Shown: one piece after another, positions 40,471-47,283 of the stretch
How the letters are laid out: each line of letters starts with the position of its first letter
Position numbering within the stretch: position 1 is the stretch's first letter
Assembly: GCA_017307375.1 (NCBI GenBank)
Contig: JAFKFH010000004.1
Coordinates: 372,001-436,000 of the forward strand
Reading direction: 5' to 3'
DNA length: 64,000 nt
Source: Alphaproteobacteria bacterium
GTDB taxonomy: Bacteria; Pseudomonadota; Alphaproteobacteria; Ferrovibrionales; Ferrovibrionaceae
Made by a program: the position numbers and the translations under genes
The notes under the pieces: generated by a model
The model's database searches: none
Told to the model about the DNA's origin: nothing
Seen by the model: only the letters and a program-made list of their open reading frames with translations

Positions 40471-42138
40471 TCAGGGCACGTAGAGTTGATGCTTGTACCA
40501 GCTCCAGGCCTGATTGCCATAGGCTGGCGACTGGACGTAGGAAACCGGCGAGCTGGGCTGGTAGGATCCGGACAGCGAGCCGATCGCGAGGTTGCCGGCC
40601 AGCATCGCGTCGGCCGCGGTCAGGTCGAGGCGCGGCAGGCGGTAGCGGCCGTCCAGCACCAGCGGCTTGCCGCTGCGGGCCAGCGCCGTCTCGTAGTCGA
40701 AGGTGCGGTGGCCAGGATAGGCGGCATGCAGCACCGCCAGTGCGCCCGCGACCATCGGCGTGGCCATCGAGGTGCCGGAGAACCGCGCGTACCGGCCGCC
40801 GGGGATCGCCGACAGCACCAGGTCGCCGGGGGCGGCGACGAAGACCAGCGGGAAGGCGGCGAGATTGGTGCCGGCATTGTCGGAGAAGACGTCGGCCGGC
40901 GTCGTCGCCGCGACCGCGATCGCCGGGCTGAGACAGGCGGGGAAGGCAAGCTCGCCGCGATAGTCGTCGTTGCCGGCGGCGATCGCGGTGGTGACGTTGA
41001 GGTCGCGCAGGCGGTTGAGCACGACCAGCAGAATTTCGGCCCCGTCGTCCTCGGTGTCGCCGGCCAGATCCGCGTCGCAGAACCGTCCGATCCGGCCACC
41101 GCCGAGGCTCATGTTTGCCGCCGCGATCCGTCCCGGATTGGCCTGGGCCAGGCTTGCCACCTGGTCGAGGCCGGCGAGGAAGTCGATCGTGTCCGACCCG
41201 ATCGACCATGCCTGCGCCTTGGCGTCCCAACCGCGATGGAAGACCTGGATGGCGATGACGTCGGCCTGGGGGGCGACGCCGTAGACCCCGGCGACCGGGT
41301 CGTTGCCGGTGGCGATGCCGGCGACATGGGTGCCGTGCACGCAGGATGGGACGAGATCGGTCTCGGGGCAGTTCGAGGCGGTGCCGGGGCCGATCGCCGC
41401 GCTGGCCCGCCCGGGGCAGAGCGAAAAATTCAGCCGGGCGGGATCATGACCCGAAAAGCAGGCCTCGATCACCGTCTTGCCGGCAAAGGCCGGGTGCGCG
41501 GTATCGACGCCGGTGTCGAGGACGGCGACGAACTGGCCGGCGCCGACATGGCCCGCGGACCAGACTGCGGGGGCGCCGATGACGCGCAGGTTGTCCGGCT
41601 GGGCCAGCCGGCTGGTGGCGGTCGGGGCGGGCGGCCGCGCCGCCTGGGGCTGCGTGGATGCCCTGCCGGCCGGCGCGGGGGCGGTCAGCGAGGCGACGGG
41701 CAGGCCGGCGGCCCGTATCGGGTCGATCGGCCGGGGGGCCAGGGCCAGTTCGCCGCGCGACGGCGCGTCCGCCGGGCCGAAACGGCGATTGGGCGCGATC
41801 GAGACGACCAGCGGATGGGCCTGCAGCGCAGCAAGCCCGTCGCGGGTCGCCTGCACCGCCAGCACGGGCACGGCGGCATAGCGGGTATCGACCAGGATAC
41901 CGGCGCCGACCGCGTCGATCACCGCCTGCTGGCGGTCGTGGATCGCCTGGCGCAGGGCGGTGTCCCCGGACGCGGGATCGATATCCGGCGGCACCAGACC
42001 GACGATCAGCGTCACGCGGTCGTGGCTGGCCAAGCCCGCGGTGATGGCGGGCGATACCGGCACCGGATCCGCCAATGTCGGTCCGGCGGCGGTCAAGCCG
42101 GCCGCGAGGCCGAGCAACAACATGCGGAAACGCTTCAA
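40471..42138 (-). CDS. Secreted subtilisin-like serine protease (S8) 1
   Basis: The 555-residue product has a signal peptide, an I9-like propeptide region (residues about 30-130) and an S8 catalytic domain. The triad is Asp in AVLDTGVDTAHPAF (about 207), His in HGTHVAGIATGNDPVAG (about 268) and Ser in GTSMATPMVAGALAVLHAAY (about 453). It ends in WSWYKHQLYVP. It is a close tandem paralogue of the next gene. A 7-bp hairpin (40419-40437) lies beyond its stop. As an exported enzyme it is unlikely to replace a cytoplasmic leader peptidase. Confidence 0.9.
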   Translation of the reverse strand: MKRFRMLLLGLAAGLTAAGPTLADPVPVSPAITAGLASHDRVTLIVGLVPPDIDPASGDTALRQAIHDRQQAVIDAVGAGILVDTRYAAVPVLAVQATRDGLAALQAHPLVVSIAPNRRFGPADAPSRGELALAPRPIDPIRAAGLPVASLTAPAPAGRASTQPQAARPPAPTATSRLAQPDNLRVIGAPAVWSAGHVGAGQFVAVLDTGVDTAHPAFAGKTVIEACFSGHDPARLNFSLCPGRASAAIGPGTASNCPETDLVPSCVHGTHVAGIATGNDPVAGVYGVAPQADVIAIQVFHRGWDAKAQAWSIGSDTIDFLAGLDQVASLAQANPGRIAAANMSLGGGRIGRFCDADLAGDTEDDGAEILLVVLNRLRDLNVTTAIAAGNDDYRGELAFPACLSPAIAVAATTPADVFSDNAGTNLAAFPLVFVAAPGDLVLSAIPGGRYARFSGTSMATPMVAGALAVLHAAYPGHRTFDYETALARSGKPLVLDGRYRLPRLDLTAADAMLAGNLAIGSLSGSYQPSSPVSYVQSPAYGNQAWSWYKHQLYVP

Positions 42139-42283
42139 GATCCGATCCTCCGGCCTTCAGGTTGCGAGACGCGGCGCCACCTTAGGGCCGCTGCGGCGGC
42201 AAAACCTTGCACCGCGTCTCATATTCTTGGCCTGACGTACCAAAGGTCGGGCCGGGGCGGCGGACGCCCCGGCAGGCTCGCGG

Positions 42284-43954
42284 TCAGGGCACGTAGAGCT
42301 GCTGCTTGTACCAGTTCCAGGCCTCGTTGCCGCGCGCCGGGTACTGCACATAGGAGACGGGCGCTGCCGGCTGGTAGGGGCCGGAAAGCGAGCTGCCGCC
42401 GACATTCCCGGCCAGGATGGCATCGCTGACCGGCAGGTCGAGGCGCGGCAGGCGGAACTGGCCGTCCAGCACCAGCGCCTTCCCGCCGCGGACCAGCGCG
42501 GTCTCGTAGTCGAACGCCTGATAGCCCGGATAGGCGGCATGCAGCACCGCCAGCGCACCGGCGACCATCGGCGTCGCCATCGAGGTGCCCGAGAAGCGGG
42601 CATAGCCGCCACCCGGTATCGCCGACAGGATCAGGTCGCCCGGGGCGGCGACGAAGACCAGCGGGAAGGCAGCGAGATTGGTATCGGCATTGACCGAATA
42701 GGTATCGCCAGCGTTGGTGGCAGCCACCGAGACGGCCGGGGTGACGCAGGCCGGCGAGCCGACCGCGCCGCGGAAACCTTCGTTGCCGGCGGCGATGGCC
42801 GTGGTGACGCTGGCATCGCGCAGGGCATTGACCGCCATCGCCACCGCCACCGCGCCGGGATCCTGGGCCGCCTGGCCGGCGGTATCGCAGAAGGTCGGTT
42901 GCGGCGTGTCGCCACCCAGGCTCATGTTCACCGCGGCGATGCGGCCGGGAGTCTGCTGTGCCAGGTCGGCGACGAAGTCGAGCGCCGCGACATAGTCGAG
43001 GGTGACGGCACCGATGGCCCAATTGCCGATGCGCGGATTCCAGTAGCGGCTGAAGACCTGGACGGCGATGACGTCGGCCTGCGGGGCCACGCCGTAGACG
43101 GCGGCGACCGGGTCGTTGCCGGTCGCGATGCCGGCGACATGGGTGCCATGGACACAGGATTCGACCAGGTTCGTATCCGGGCAGGCCGAGGCGGCGCCCG
43201 GGCCGACCGCGTAGAGCGCCCGGCCCGGGCACAGCGAGAACATCAGGTCGGCCGGGCTCTGCGACGAAAAGCAGGCCTCGACGATCGTCTTGCCGGTGAA
43301 GGCCGGATGCGAGGCTTCGATCCCACTGTCCAGCACGGCGACGAACTGTCCGGCGCCGACATGGCCGACGCTCCAGACCGCGGGGGCGCCGATCACGCGC
43401 AGATTGTCCGGCTGGGCCAGCCTGGTGGCCGCGGTCGGGGCCGGCGGCCGGGCGCTCGGGGGCGGCGGCGTGGCGCGGCTGTCGGCCTGCGGGCCGGCAA
43501 GCGTGCGGCCGGCCAGGCCGCTGGCCCGGCCCGGATCGACCTGGCGCGGGGCCAGGGCCAGTTCACTGGCCGCGCGGTTCGCCTGCGTGCCGACGACGCG
43601 GTTCGGCGCGATCGCCGCCACCAGCGGGTGGACCTGCAGCGCGGCAAGGCCGGCCGCCGTCACCTGGACACCCAGCGCCGGGATCGTCGCATAGCGCGTA
43701 TCGACGATCAGGTCGGGGCCGATGGCAACGATCACCGCCTGCTGGCGCTCGCGGATGGCCTGGCGCATGGCCGCATGGCCGGCGCCGGCATCGATCGTCG
43801 GCGGCACCAGGCTGACGATCAAGGTCACGCGCTCATAGGTCGAGAAGGCCGCGGTCACCTCGGGGGCGACGGGAACCTGCGCCACCGCAGGGGCGGCCAG
43901 GGCCAGCCCGGCGGCGAGGCCGAGCCAGATGCCGATGCGCTTCAATTCATGCAC
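42284..43954 (-). CDS. Secreted subtilisin-like serine protease (S8) 2
   Basis: The 556-residue product has the same plan as its neighbour: signal peptide (MHELKRIGIWLGLAAGLALA), I9-like propeptide and S8 domain. Asp is in AVLDSGIEASHPAF (about 207), His in HGTHVAGIATGNDPVAA (about 269) and Ser in GTSMATPMVAGALA (about 457). It ends WNWYKQQLYVP. An 8-bp GC hairpin (CCGGGGCG and CGCCCCGG, near 42252-42272) follows the stop. The pair looks like a recent duplication. Confidence 0.9.
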   Translation of the reverse strand: MHELKRIGIWLGLAAGLALAAPAVAQVPVAPEVTAAFSTYERVTLIVSLVPPTIDAGAGHAAMRQAIRERQQAVIVAIGPDLIVDTRYATIPALGVQVTAAGLAALQVHPLVAAIAPNRVVGTQANRAASELALAPRQVDPGRASGLAGRTLAGPQADSRATPPPPSARPPAPTAATRLAQPDNLRVIGAPAVWSVGHVGAGQFVAVLDSGIEASHPAFTGKTIVEACFSSQSPADLMFSLCPGRALYAVGPGAASACPDTNLVESCVHGTHVAGIATGNDPVAAVYGVAPQADVIAVQVFSRYWNPRIGNWAIGAVTLDYVAALDFVADLAQQTPGRIAAVNMSLGGDTPQPTFCDTAGQAAQDPGAVAVAMAVNALRDASVTTAIAAGNEGFRGAVGSPACVTPAVSVAATNAGDTYSVNADTNLAAFPLVFVAAPGDLILSAIPGGGYARFSGTSMATPMVAGALAVLHAAYPGYQAFDYETALVRGGKALVLDGQFRLPRLDLPVSDAILAGNVGGSSLSGPYQPAAPVSYVQYPARGNEAWNWYKQQLYVP

Positions 43955-44056
43955 TCCGAATCATCGATCATTGCGAACGCGTCGAGAATACGCCGATTTT
44001 CGCGACGATGTGCGTGGTCCAGATGGCGGAGTCCTGCAGTTTCGCCGCAAGGACGA

Positions 44057-44260
44057 TCAGGAAGCTTCGCCGGGCACGAAGATGCAGACGGCCTGCCGCT
44101 TCGCCATTCCGTCGACCGGATCGCGCCCTCCGGCGCCCGCTCGCAATCGGCGGGGCCGCAGCAATGGGCATAGCCCGCCGCATTGGCGATGTCGGTGACA
44201 TAGCGGGGGGCGTGCTGGATCCAGGCGGCATCGCCGTGGGCCAGGGCGAGGGCCGGGCGG
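44057..44260 (-). pseudogene. Decayed gene of a HCCGP-motif secreted protein family
   Basis: One frame reads WIQHAPRYV and then YAHCCGPADCERAPEGAIR, the conserved core of a small alphaproteobacterial secreted family. The family's typical C-terminal ending appears at once in another frame as AKRQAVCIFVPGEAS followed by TGA at 44057-44059. The middle of the domain, about 40 residues, and the signal peptide are missing. I therefore call a remnant. The rest of 43955-44287 shows no gene. Confidence 0.5.
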
Positions 44261-44287
44261 CGCGCGCCAGGTTGCCGGCTTTTCGGC

Positions 44288-44312
44288 GGAACCTCGCCGG
44301 TCAAGCCGCGTT
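44288..44312 (+). promoter_or_regulatory. EcfG-type promoter of dps
   Basis: GGAAC (44288-44292), 16 bases, then CGTT (44309-44312) is an exact match to the alphaproteobacterial general-stress sigma factor consensus. It lies 40 bases before the dps ATG. Confidence 0.8.
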
Positions 44313-44351
44313 CTCGACTGCAACCCATCCATATCCAGGTAGGAGCCGCGT

Positions 44352-44858
44352 ATGAGCAACCTGAAGGCCAAGCCCGCCGTCGAATCCGTCCCCGTCAACA
44401 TCGGCATCGAGGGCAAGGACCGCAAGCATCTGGCGGCGCTGCTCGAAGCGGCGCTGGCCAATACCTATGTGCTCTACGCCAAGATCCAGGGTGTGCACTG
44501 GAACGTGTCGGGGCCGAATTTCTACGGCATCCACAAGATGACCGAGGAACAATACGGCGACCTGGCCGAGAGCATCGACGAACTGGCCGAGCGGATCCGC
44601 GCCATCGGCTATCTCGCCCCCACCCAGCTCGCGTCCTATCTGAAACAGTCGCAGATCCAGGAGGCGGCCGAACTCGGCGATGCCCGCGCGATGCTGGAGA
44701 CGCTGGCCCAGGATCACCAGACCGTCGCCAAGAACCTCCGCGCCGCGGTGAAGGAAGCCGACGAGGTGGACGACGTGTTTACCGCCGACATGCTGACCGC
44801 GCGCATCGGCAAGCACGAGAAATTCGCCTGGATGCTGCGTGCCTCGGCCGCACGCTGA
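44352..44858 (+). CDS. dps: Dps ferritin-like DNA-protection protein
   Basis: The 168-residue product has the Dps signature: LYAKIQGVHWNVSGPNFYGI, with the ferroxidase His and Trp, followed by HKMTEEQYGDLAESIDEL. Dps dodecamers oxidise and store iron and bind DNA under stress or starvation. An exact EcfG promoter precedes it and the EcfG gene follows, so control by the general stress response is likely. Confidence 0.95.
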   Translation: MSNLKAKPAVESVPVNIGIEGKDRKHLAALLEAALANTYVLYAKIQGVHWNVSGPNFYGIHKMTEEQYGDLAESIDELAERIRAIGYLAPTQLASYLKQSQIQEAAELGDARAMLETLAQDHQTVAKNLRAAVKEADEVDDVFTADMLTARIGKHEKFAWMLRASAAR

Positions 44859-45049
44859 GACATGTTCCGGGACGGGCGTCCCGAAAAGGTCACGCGCGCT
44901 CGCCGCATCGACGCCTATATACCAACGTGAAGCAACGTCACGAATAGGCGAGGTGCAGCGATGACACCGGTTCGCCCGTCCGCGGGAACTTCATGGGCGC
45001 CCCCCGGGGTGCCCGTCCTGTCGCGGTCCAACTCGCCGCTGGAGGTCCG

Positions 45050-45613
45050 ATGACTGCCGATCCGAATGCCGGCCTGCGCGAGCAGGTCCTGGCGCTGATG
45101 CCGCTTTTGCGCGCCTTCGGCCGATCGCTGACCAACAATCGCAACGACGCCGACGACCTGGTGCAGGACACGCTGCTCAAGGCGCTGACCAACTTCGACA
45201 AGTTCACCGAGGGCACGAACCTGCGTGCCTGGCTGTTCACGATCATGCGCAATACGTTCTATTCCGGCATGCGCAAAGGCCGGAACGAAGTCGCCGACAG
45301 CGATGGCACCCTGGTGGCCGCCCTGTCGGTGCAGGCCCCGCAGGAAGGGGTCGTCGCGATCAAGGAACTGGCGGTGGCGCTGCAGCAGCTGGCCGCCGAC
45401 CAGCGCGAAGCCCTGATTCTCGTCGGCGCGATGGGGCTGTCCTACGAAGAGGCCGCAGATATCTGCGGCTGTGCGATCGGCACGATCAAGAGCCGGGTGA
45501 ACCGGGCGCGATCGAAGCTGGTCAAGACGCTGCAATACGGCGAGGTGGACGTGGTTGACGAGACACCGGACACCGCCGCCGAGCGGGCTGCGCAGGGCCT
45601 GCGGCCCGTCTGA
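45050..45613 (+). CDS. ecfG: EcfG-family ECF sigma factor (general stress response)
   Basis: I start at ATG 45050 because GGAGG stands four bases upstream. The 187-residue product has a region 2 (FGRSLTNNRNDADDLVQDTL; NLRAWLFTIMRNTFYS) and a region 4 with LSYEEAADICGCAIGTIKSR. The sequence fits the EcfG branch that NepR holds and PhyR releases. A NepR-like gene converges on it. No phyR or HWE kinase for this system is present in the window. I see no EcfG-type promoter directly upstream. Confidence 0.9.
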   Translation: MTADPNAGLREQVLALMPLLRAFGRSLTNNRNDADDLVQDTLLKALTNFDKFTEGTNLRAWLFTIMRNTFYSGMRKGRNEVADSDGTLVAALSVQAPQEGVVAIKELAVALQQLAADQREALILVGAMGLSYEEAADICGCAIGTIKSRVNRARSKLVKTLQYGEVDVVDETPDTAAERAAQGLRPV

Positions 45614-45636
45614 CGCAATCGCTGCAAGGAATCGAA

Positions 45637-45671
45637 CCGGCGCCGGTTACTCCGGCGCCGGCTTCTTTTTC
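45637..45671. terminator. Terminator between ecfG and nepR
   Basis: Two copies of CCGGCGCCGG (each self-complementary) flank a TTACT loop and pair to a 10-bp stem, followed by CTTCTTTTTC on the plus strand. It overlaps the last codons of nepR and ends the ecfG transcript. Confidence 0.75.
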
Positions 45672-45910
45672 GTTTCGCCGGCGTGTTCCGCGCCGCCGCC
45701 TGCGGCCGGCGCCTTGCCGATCCGGTCGACCAGGGCCATCAGCGCGTCGGGGACGTCCTCGCGCGCGACGTCGTCATAAAGCAGGCGCAACTGACGCTTC
45801 AGCCGCTCGCGGCGCTGGCGATCCTCGGCGACCTGCTTCTTGTCCTGAGAGCTCATGGCGGATGTGTTTGCGCCTTTCACGCCGGGAACGTGGAAATCCA
45901 GCTTACGCAT
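45647..45910 (-). CDS. nepR: NepR-like anti-sigma factor
   Basis: The 87-residue product has the NepR core, RLKRQLRLLYDDVAREDVPD followed by ALMALVDRIG. This matches the family's L..LYddv..EpVPd..l.Ll.kl pattern. NepR binds EcfG until phosphorylated PhyR titrates it. The N-terminal 37 residues and C-terminal tail are disordered. Instead of the frequent nepR-ecfG operon the two genes converge here. An internal ATG at 45856 is possible, but the first ATG has the better ribosome site. Confidence 0.8.
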   Translation of the reverse strand: MRKLDFHVPGVKGANTSAMSSQDKKQVAEDRQRRERLKRQLRLLYDDVAREDVPDALMALVDRIGKAPAAGGGAEHAGETKKKPAPE

Positions 45911-45949
45911 GGGCCCTCATCGGCGGCGAACAGTGAACAATGGCAACGG

Positions 45950-46246
45950 TCATCGCGTCCGCCCGCCGCGCCCCGCCGCATAGGGTTCGCGGGTGCGCCG
46001 CCCGGCCTGGCCGTAGGTATGCTGGCCGAATTCGCCGCGATCGTCCGGGTACCCGTCCTTCGCGTCCGGTGCCGGCCCCGTCGGATCGGCCAGGTGTTCG
46101 CCGGTGGGCTGCGCCTTGCCGTGGCGCGGGTCTTCGGGCATGCCCTGTCGTTCCCAGTTCTGCGCCGGATCTTCGCGCCGCCGGGTGGTCTGCGCCTCGG
46201 CGTCCTGCCGGCCGCGCCGGCGGATCGATGCGGGATGGCCAGTCAT
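45950..46246 (-). CDS. Small hydrophilic stress-type protein
   Basis: The 98-residue product is rich in Arg, Gly, Pro, Asp and Gln and appears disordered. GAGGAGG lies about seven bases before the ATG, and an exact EcfG promoter ends 44 bases upstream. Such small disordered proteins are common members of alphaproteobacterial stress regulons. No fold or family is recognised. Confidence 0.65.
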   Translation of the reverse strand: MTGHPASIRRRGRQDAEAQTTRRREDPAQNWERQGMPEDPRHGKAQPTGEHLADPTGPAPDAKDGYPDDRGEFGQHTYGQAGRRTREPYAAGRGGRTR

Positions 46247-46289
46247 GGCTGCGCCTCCTCAGGTCAATGAACACAAGTCTGCAGCCGTC

Positions 46290-46315
46290 AACGCCGCGAT
46301 CGCGCCGGGCGTTCC
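46290..46315 (-). promoter_or_regulatory. EcfG-type promoter (leftward)
   Basis: On the minus strand GGAAC (46315-46311), 17 bases, CGTT (46293-46290) is an exact consensus match directed at the gene starting at 46246. Confidence 0.75.
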
Positions 46316-46375
46316 CGCCAGGGCAGGGTTGCGCGGCCGGCGTGGCTCAAACGACACGCCGGCACATGGCCAGGG

Positions 46376-46400
46376 GGAACCCCGGGGGGGAGGGGGCGTT
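46376..46400 (+). promoter_or_regulatory. EcfG-type promoter (rightward)
   Basis: GGAAC (46376-46380), 16 bases, CGTT (46397-46400) is exact and lies 45 bases before the ATG at 46445. It is divergent from the promoter at 46290-46315. Confidence 0.75.
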
Positions 46401-46444
46401 GGGTTGACGTGGTCAGTACAGGCCACCTGTAAAAGGAGATCGTG

Positions 46445-46630
46445 ATGAACCCCAATCAGCCGAACCAGGGCAATCCGAATCAGCCGAACCAGCCGAATCA
46501 ACCCAACAAGTCCGACCAGCAGCAGCAGGGCGGCCAGCGCCCCGGCCAGCAGGGCGAGCAGCGGACCGACGAGCAGCGCAAGCAGCAGCCGGGCCAGCAG
46601 CAGAACCCGCAGGGCAACCAGCGCAAGTAG
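46445..46630 (+). CDS. Gln/Asn/Pro-rich disordered small protein
   Basis: The 61-residue product is built of NQPNQP-type repeats followed by QQQQGGQRPGQQG and similar Gln-rich stretches. It has no hydrophobic core and should be fully disordered. AGGAG stands about six bases before the ATG (a GTG precedes it in frame). With its exact EcfG promoter it looks like a stress-induced hydrophilin-like protein; that role is inference. Confidence 0.7.
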   Translation: MNPNQPNQGNPNQPNQPNQPNKSDQQQQGGQRPGQQGEQRTDEQRKQQPGQQQNPQGNQRK

Positions 46631-46662
46631 TCACGCGCAGCCTGATTTCCGGACATGAAGAA

Positions 46663-46690
46663 AGGCCGGCGGCCATGCCGCCGGCCTCAC
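46663..46690. terminator. Bidirectional terminator
   Basis: AGGCCGGCGGC and GCCGCCGGCCT form a perfect 11-bp stem around CAT. On the minus strand it is followed by TTCTTC and on the plus strand by CACCTTTTG. It separates the convergent genes ending at 46630 and 46707. Confidence 0.7.
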
Positions 46691-46706
46691 CTTTTGCGGC
46701 CTCGCG

Positions 46707-46862
46707 TCAGATCCGGCCGGTCGCCAGCATGACCACGAGGACCACGAGCAGGACGGTGACGATACCCGAGGGACCATAGCCCCAGCCGCGGCTGTAGGGC
46801 CAGGCGGGCAGCGCGCCGAGCAGGATCAGGACGAGGACGATCAGCAGGATGGTCGAGAGCAT
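46707..46862 (-). CDS. DUF3309 small membrane protein
   Basis: The 51-residue product reads MLSTILLIVLVLILLGALPA, then WPYSRGWGYGPSG and a second hydrophobic helix. This is the full DUF3309 pattern, with two membrane segments and a conserved WPYSxGWGYGPSG loop. The function of the family is unknown; it is often stress-linked. GGAG lies about eight bases before the ATG. Confidence 0.9.
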   Translation of the reverse strand: MLSTILLIVLVLILLGALPAWPYSRGWGYGPSGIVTVLLVVLVVMLATGRI

Positions 46863-46892
46863 GGCTTGGTCTCCTGGTTGGGGCGGGGCGGA

Positions 46893-47171
46893 TCAACCGC
46901 CGGTCTTGGTCGGGGTGGGGCAGGTCTCGTCACGGCCGAGCTGGTCCAGCGCGGCCTGGATCTTCTTCAGCCGTTCGCTGGTATCACCCTGCCGTTCCGG
47001 GCCGGGCATGTTCTCCTCGGTCGCAACCATCATGAGCTTAAGATCATATTCCCATTCCTGCAGGGTCTTGATCTTCTGCTCGCGGGTCAGATCCTTGGCC
47101 GCCAGGACGTCGGCTGGCGACGGGTAGGCAAGCCTGGCTTTTTCCTGTACGCGGTCGAGCGATGCCGACAT
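46893..47171 (-). CDS. Small helical protein of the stress neighbourhood
   Basis: I start at ATG 47171, which has GGAG about seven bases upstream; a longer frame to 47222 lacks one. The 92-residue product is charged and helical (ADVLAAKDLTREQKIKTLQE, then WEYDLKLMMVATEENM). It resembles small alphaproteobacterial proteins of unknown function in which a DLTREEKIxxLxxWExD segment recurs. A one-mismatch EcfG promoter precedes it. Confidence 0.7.
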   Translation of the reverse strand: MSASLDRVQEKARLAYPSPADVLAAKDLTREQKIKTLQEWEYDLKLMMVATEENMPGPERQGDTSERLKKIQAALDQLGRDETCPTPTKTGG

Positions 47172-47217
47172 GGGTATTCTCCTTGGGCGGTTGCCTGGTA
47201 GCGCGGGCTGTTGCGGG

Positions 47218-47243
47218 AACACGCCTCGGGGCGTTGCGGTTCC
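47218..47243 (-). promoter_or_regulatory. EcfG-like promoter with one mismatch (leftward)
   Basis: On the minus strand GGAAC (47243-47239), 17 bases, then TGTT (47221-47218). Only the first base of the -10 differs from CGTT. It is directed at the gene starting at 47171. Confidence 0.45.
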
Positions 47244-47250
47244 CGGTTCA

Positions 47251-47275
47251 GGAACAACGCGCCATCATCGGGGTT
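47251..47275 (+). promoter_or_regulatory. EcfG-like promoter with one mismatch (rightward)
   Basis: GGAAC (47251-47255), 16 bases, GGTT (47272-47275), just nine bases before the AsmA ATG. That short distance makes it doubtful as the main promoter unless a downstream start is used. Confidence 0.3.
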
Positions 47276-47283
47276 TTTCGCTC

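Noticed and set aside
40387-44173. Long plus-strand open frames (40387-42429 and 42539-44173) opposite the subtilase genes
   Set aside because: They mirror the two paralogous proteases, including their similarity to each other. The protease frames contain intact catalytic triads and signal peptides.
44868-44883. Hairpin CGGGACG-GG-CGTCCCG after dps as a terminator
   Set aside because: It is followed by AAAAGG rather than a T run on the plus strand.
44995-45025. GGAAC near 44995 as an EcfG autoregulatory promoter
   Set aside because: No CGTT or close variant lies 16-17 bases downstream.
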